From: Microcaldota archaeon | GTDB lineage: Archaea > Micrarchaeota > Micrarchaeia > Micrarchaeales > Micrarchaeaceae | Assembly (NCBI GenBank): GCA_021816645.1 | Contig: JAKAXF010000042.1 | Coordinates: 1 to 5,680, forward strand | Length of the DNA stretch: 5,680 nt | Reading direction: 5' to 3' | Shown: piece by piece, positions 5,580-5,680 of the stretch | How positions within the stretch are numbered: position 1 is the stretch's first letter | How the letters are laid out: the number at the start of each line of letters is the position of its first letter | The notes under the pieces: model-generated | What the model was told of the DNA's origin: nothing | Seen by the model: the letters and a program-made list of their open reading frames with translations, nothing else | The model's database searches: none | Program-made: the position numbers and the translations under genes

Positions 5580-5680
5580 TCATCCACGCGAGAGCCGCGC
5601 TGTCTGCCGCACCTTAAGCGTCTTGATGGCCCAATCCAGCGCCTTTCCGATGTCTGTGGGGTGCGGTTGAGGAATGCTGT
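5580..5680 (-). CDS. C-terminal end of an unrecognised protein (partial)
   Basis: The minus-strand frame is open from the window edge to TGA at 5582-5580. It gives 32 residues beginning SIPQPHPTDIG and continuing KALDWAIKTLKVRQTARLSRG. The amphipathic, basic C-terminus looks like real protein, but I cannot assign a family from so little. It lies outside the transposon and reads towards it. A good ribosome site and an ATG follow within 20 bp, so it is probably the upstream gene of an operon interrupted by the element. Confidence 0.45.
   Translation of the reverse strand, partial: SIPQPHPTDIGKALDWAIKTLKVRQTARLSRG

Noticed and set aside
1..5680. CRISPR array or tandem repeat structure
   Set aside because: No regularly spaced direct repeats were seen. 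The only clear repeat pair is the transposon inverted ends.

Overview
The window is from a bacterial genome or plasmid, probably a proteobacterium. That inference rests on the type of ISL3-family transposase and on strong Shine-Dalgarno sites; no gene here fixes the taxon. Nearly all of it, about 128-5553, appears to be a single mobile element. It is bounded by well-matched terminal inverted repeats (22 of 25 positions identical) and carries four genes, all on the minus strand.

Reading in the direction of transcription (right to left), the layout is as follows. (1) 5580-5680 is the C-terminal end of an unrecognised host gene. It is followed by a good ribosome binding site and an ATG that the element interrupts after three codons. 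(2) 5528-5553 is one terminal inverted repeat. (3) 5450-5478 is a candidate promoter with a perfect TTGACA and a small palindrome overlapping its -10. (4) 3445-5376 encodes a 643-aa methyltransferase made of two fused D12/Dam-class adenine methyltransferase domains. (5) 3230-3433 encodes an unrecognised 67-aa protein. (6) 1521-3233 encodes an AlwI-family Type IIS restriction endonuclease (expected target GGATC). (7) 1496-1515 is a short hairpin abutting the next start codon. (8) 158-1495 is an intact ISL3-family DDE transposase. (9) 128-153 is the other inverted repeat. (10) 1-127 is flanking DNA containing a sequence that closely resembles the 3' half of a tRNA gene.

The genes look like one operon in the order methyltransferase, small protein, nuclease, transposase, with very tight junctions (11 bp, a 4-bp ATGA overlap, 25 bp). 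The protective methyltransferase would be made first and the nuclease later, with the transposase at the distal end. The central observation is that a complete Type IIS restriction-modification system lies inside the ends of an ISL3-type transposon as cargo. Both transposon ends contain GGATC, the sequence this system is expected to methylate and cut, so cargo and vehicle may be linked functionally. No 8-bp target duplication is visible at the junctions. The left and right flanks may therefore not be the two halves of one original target.
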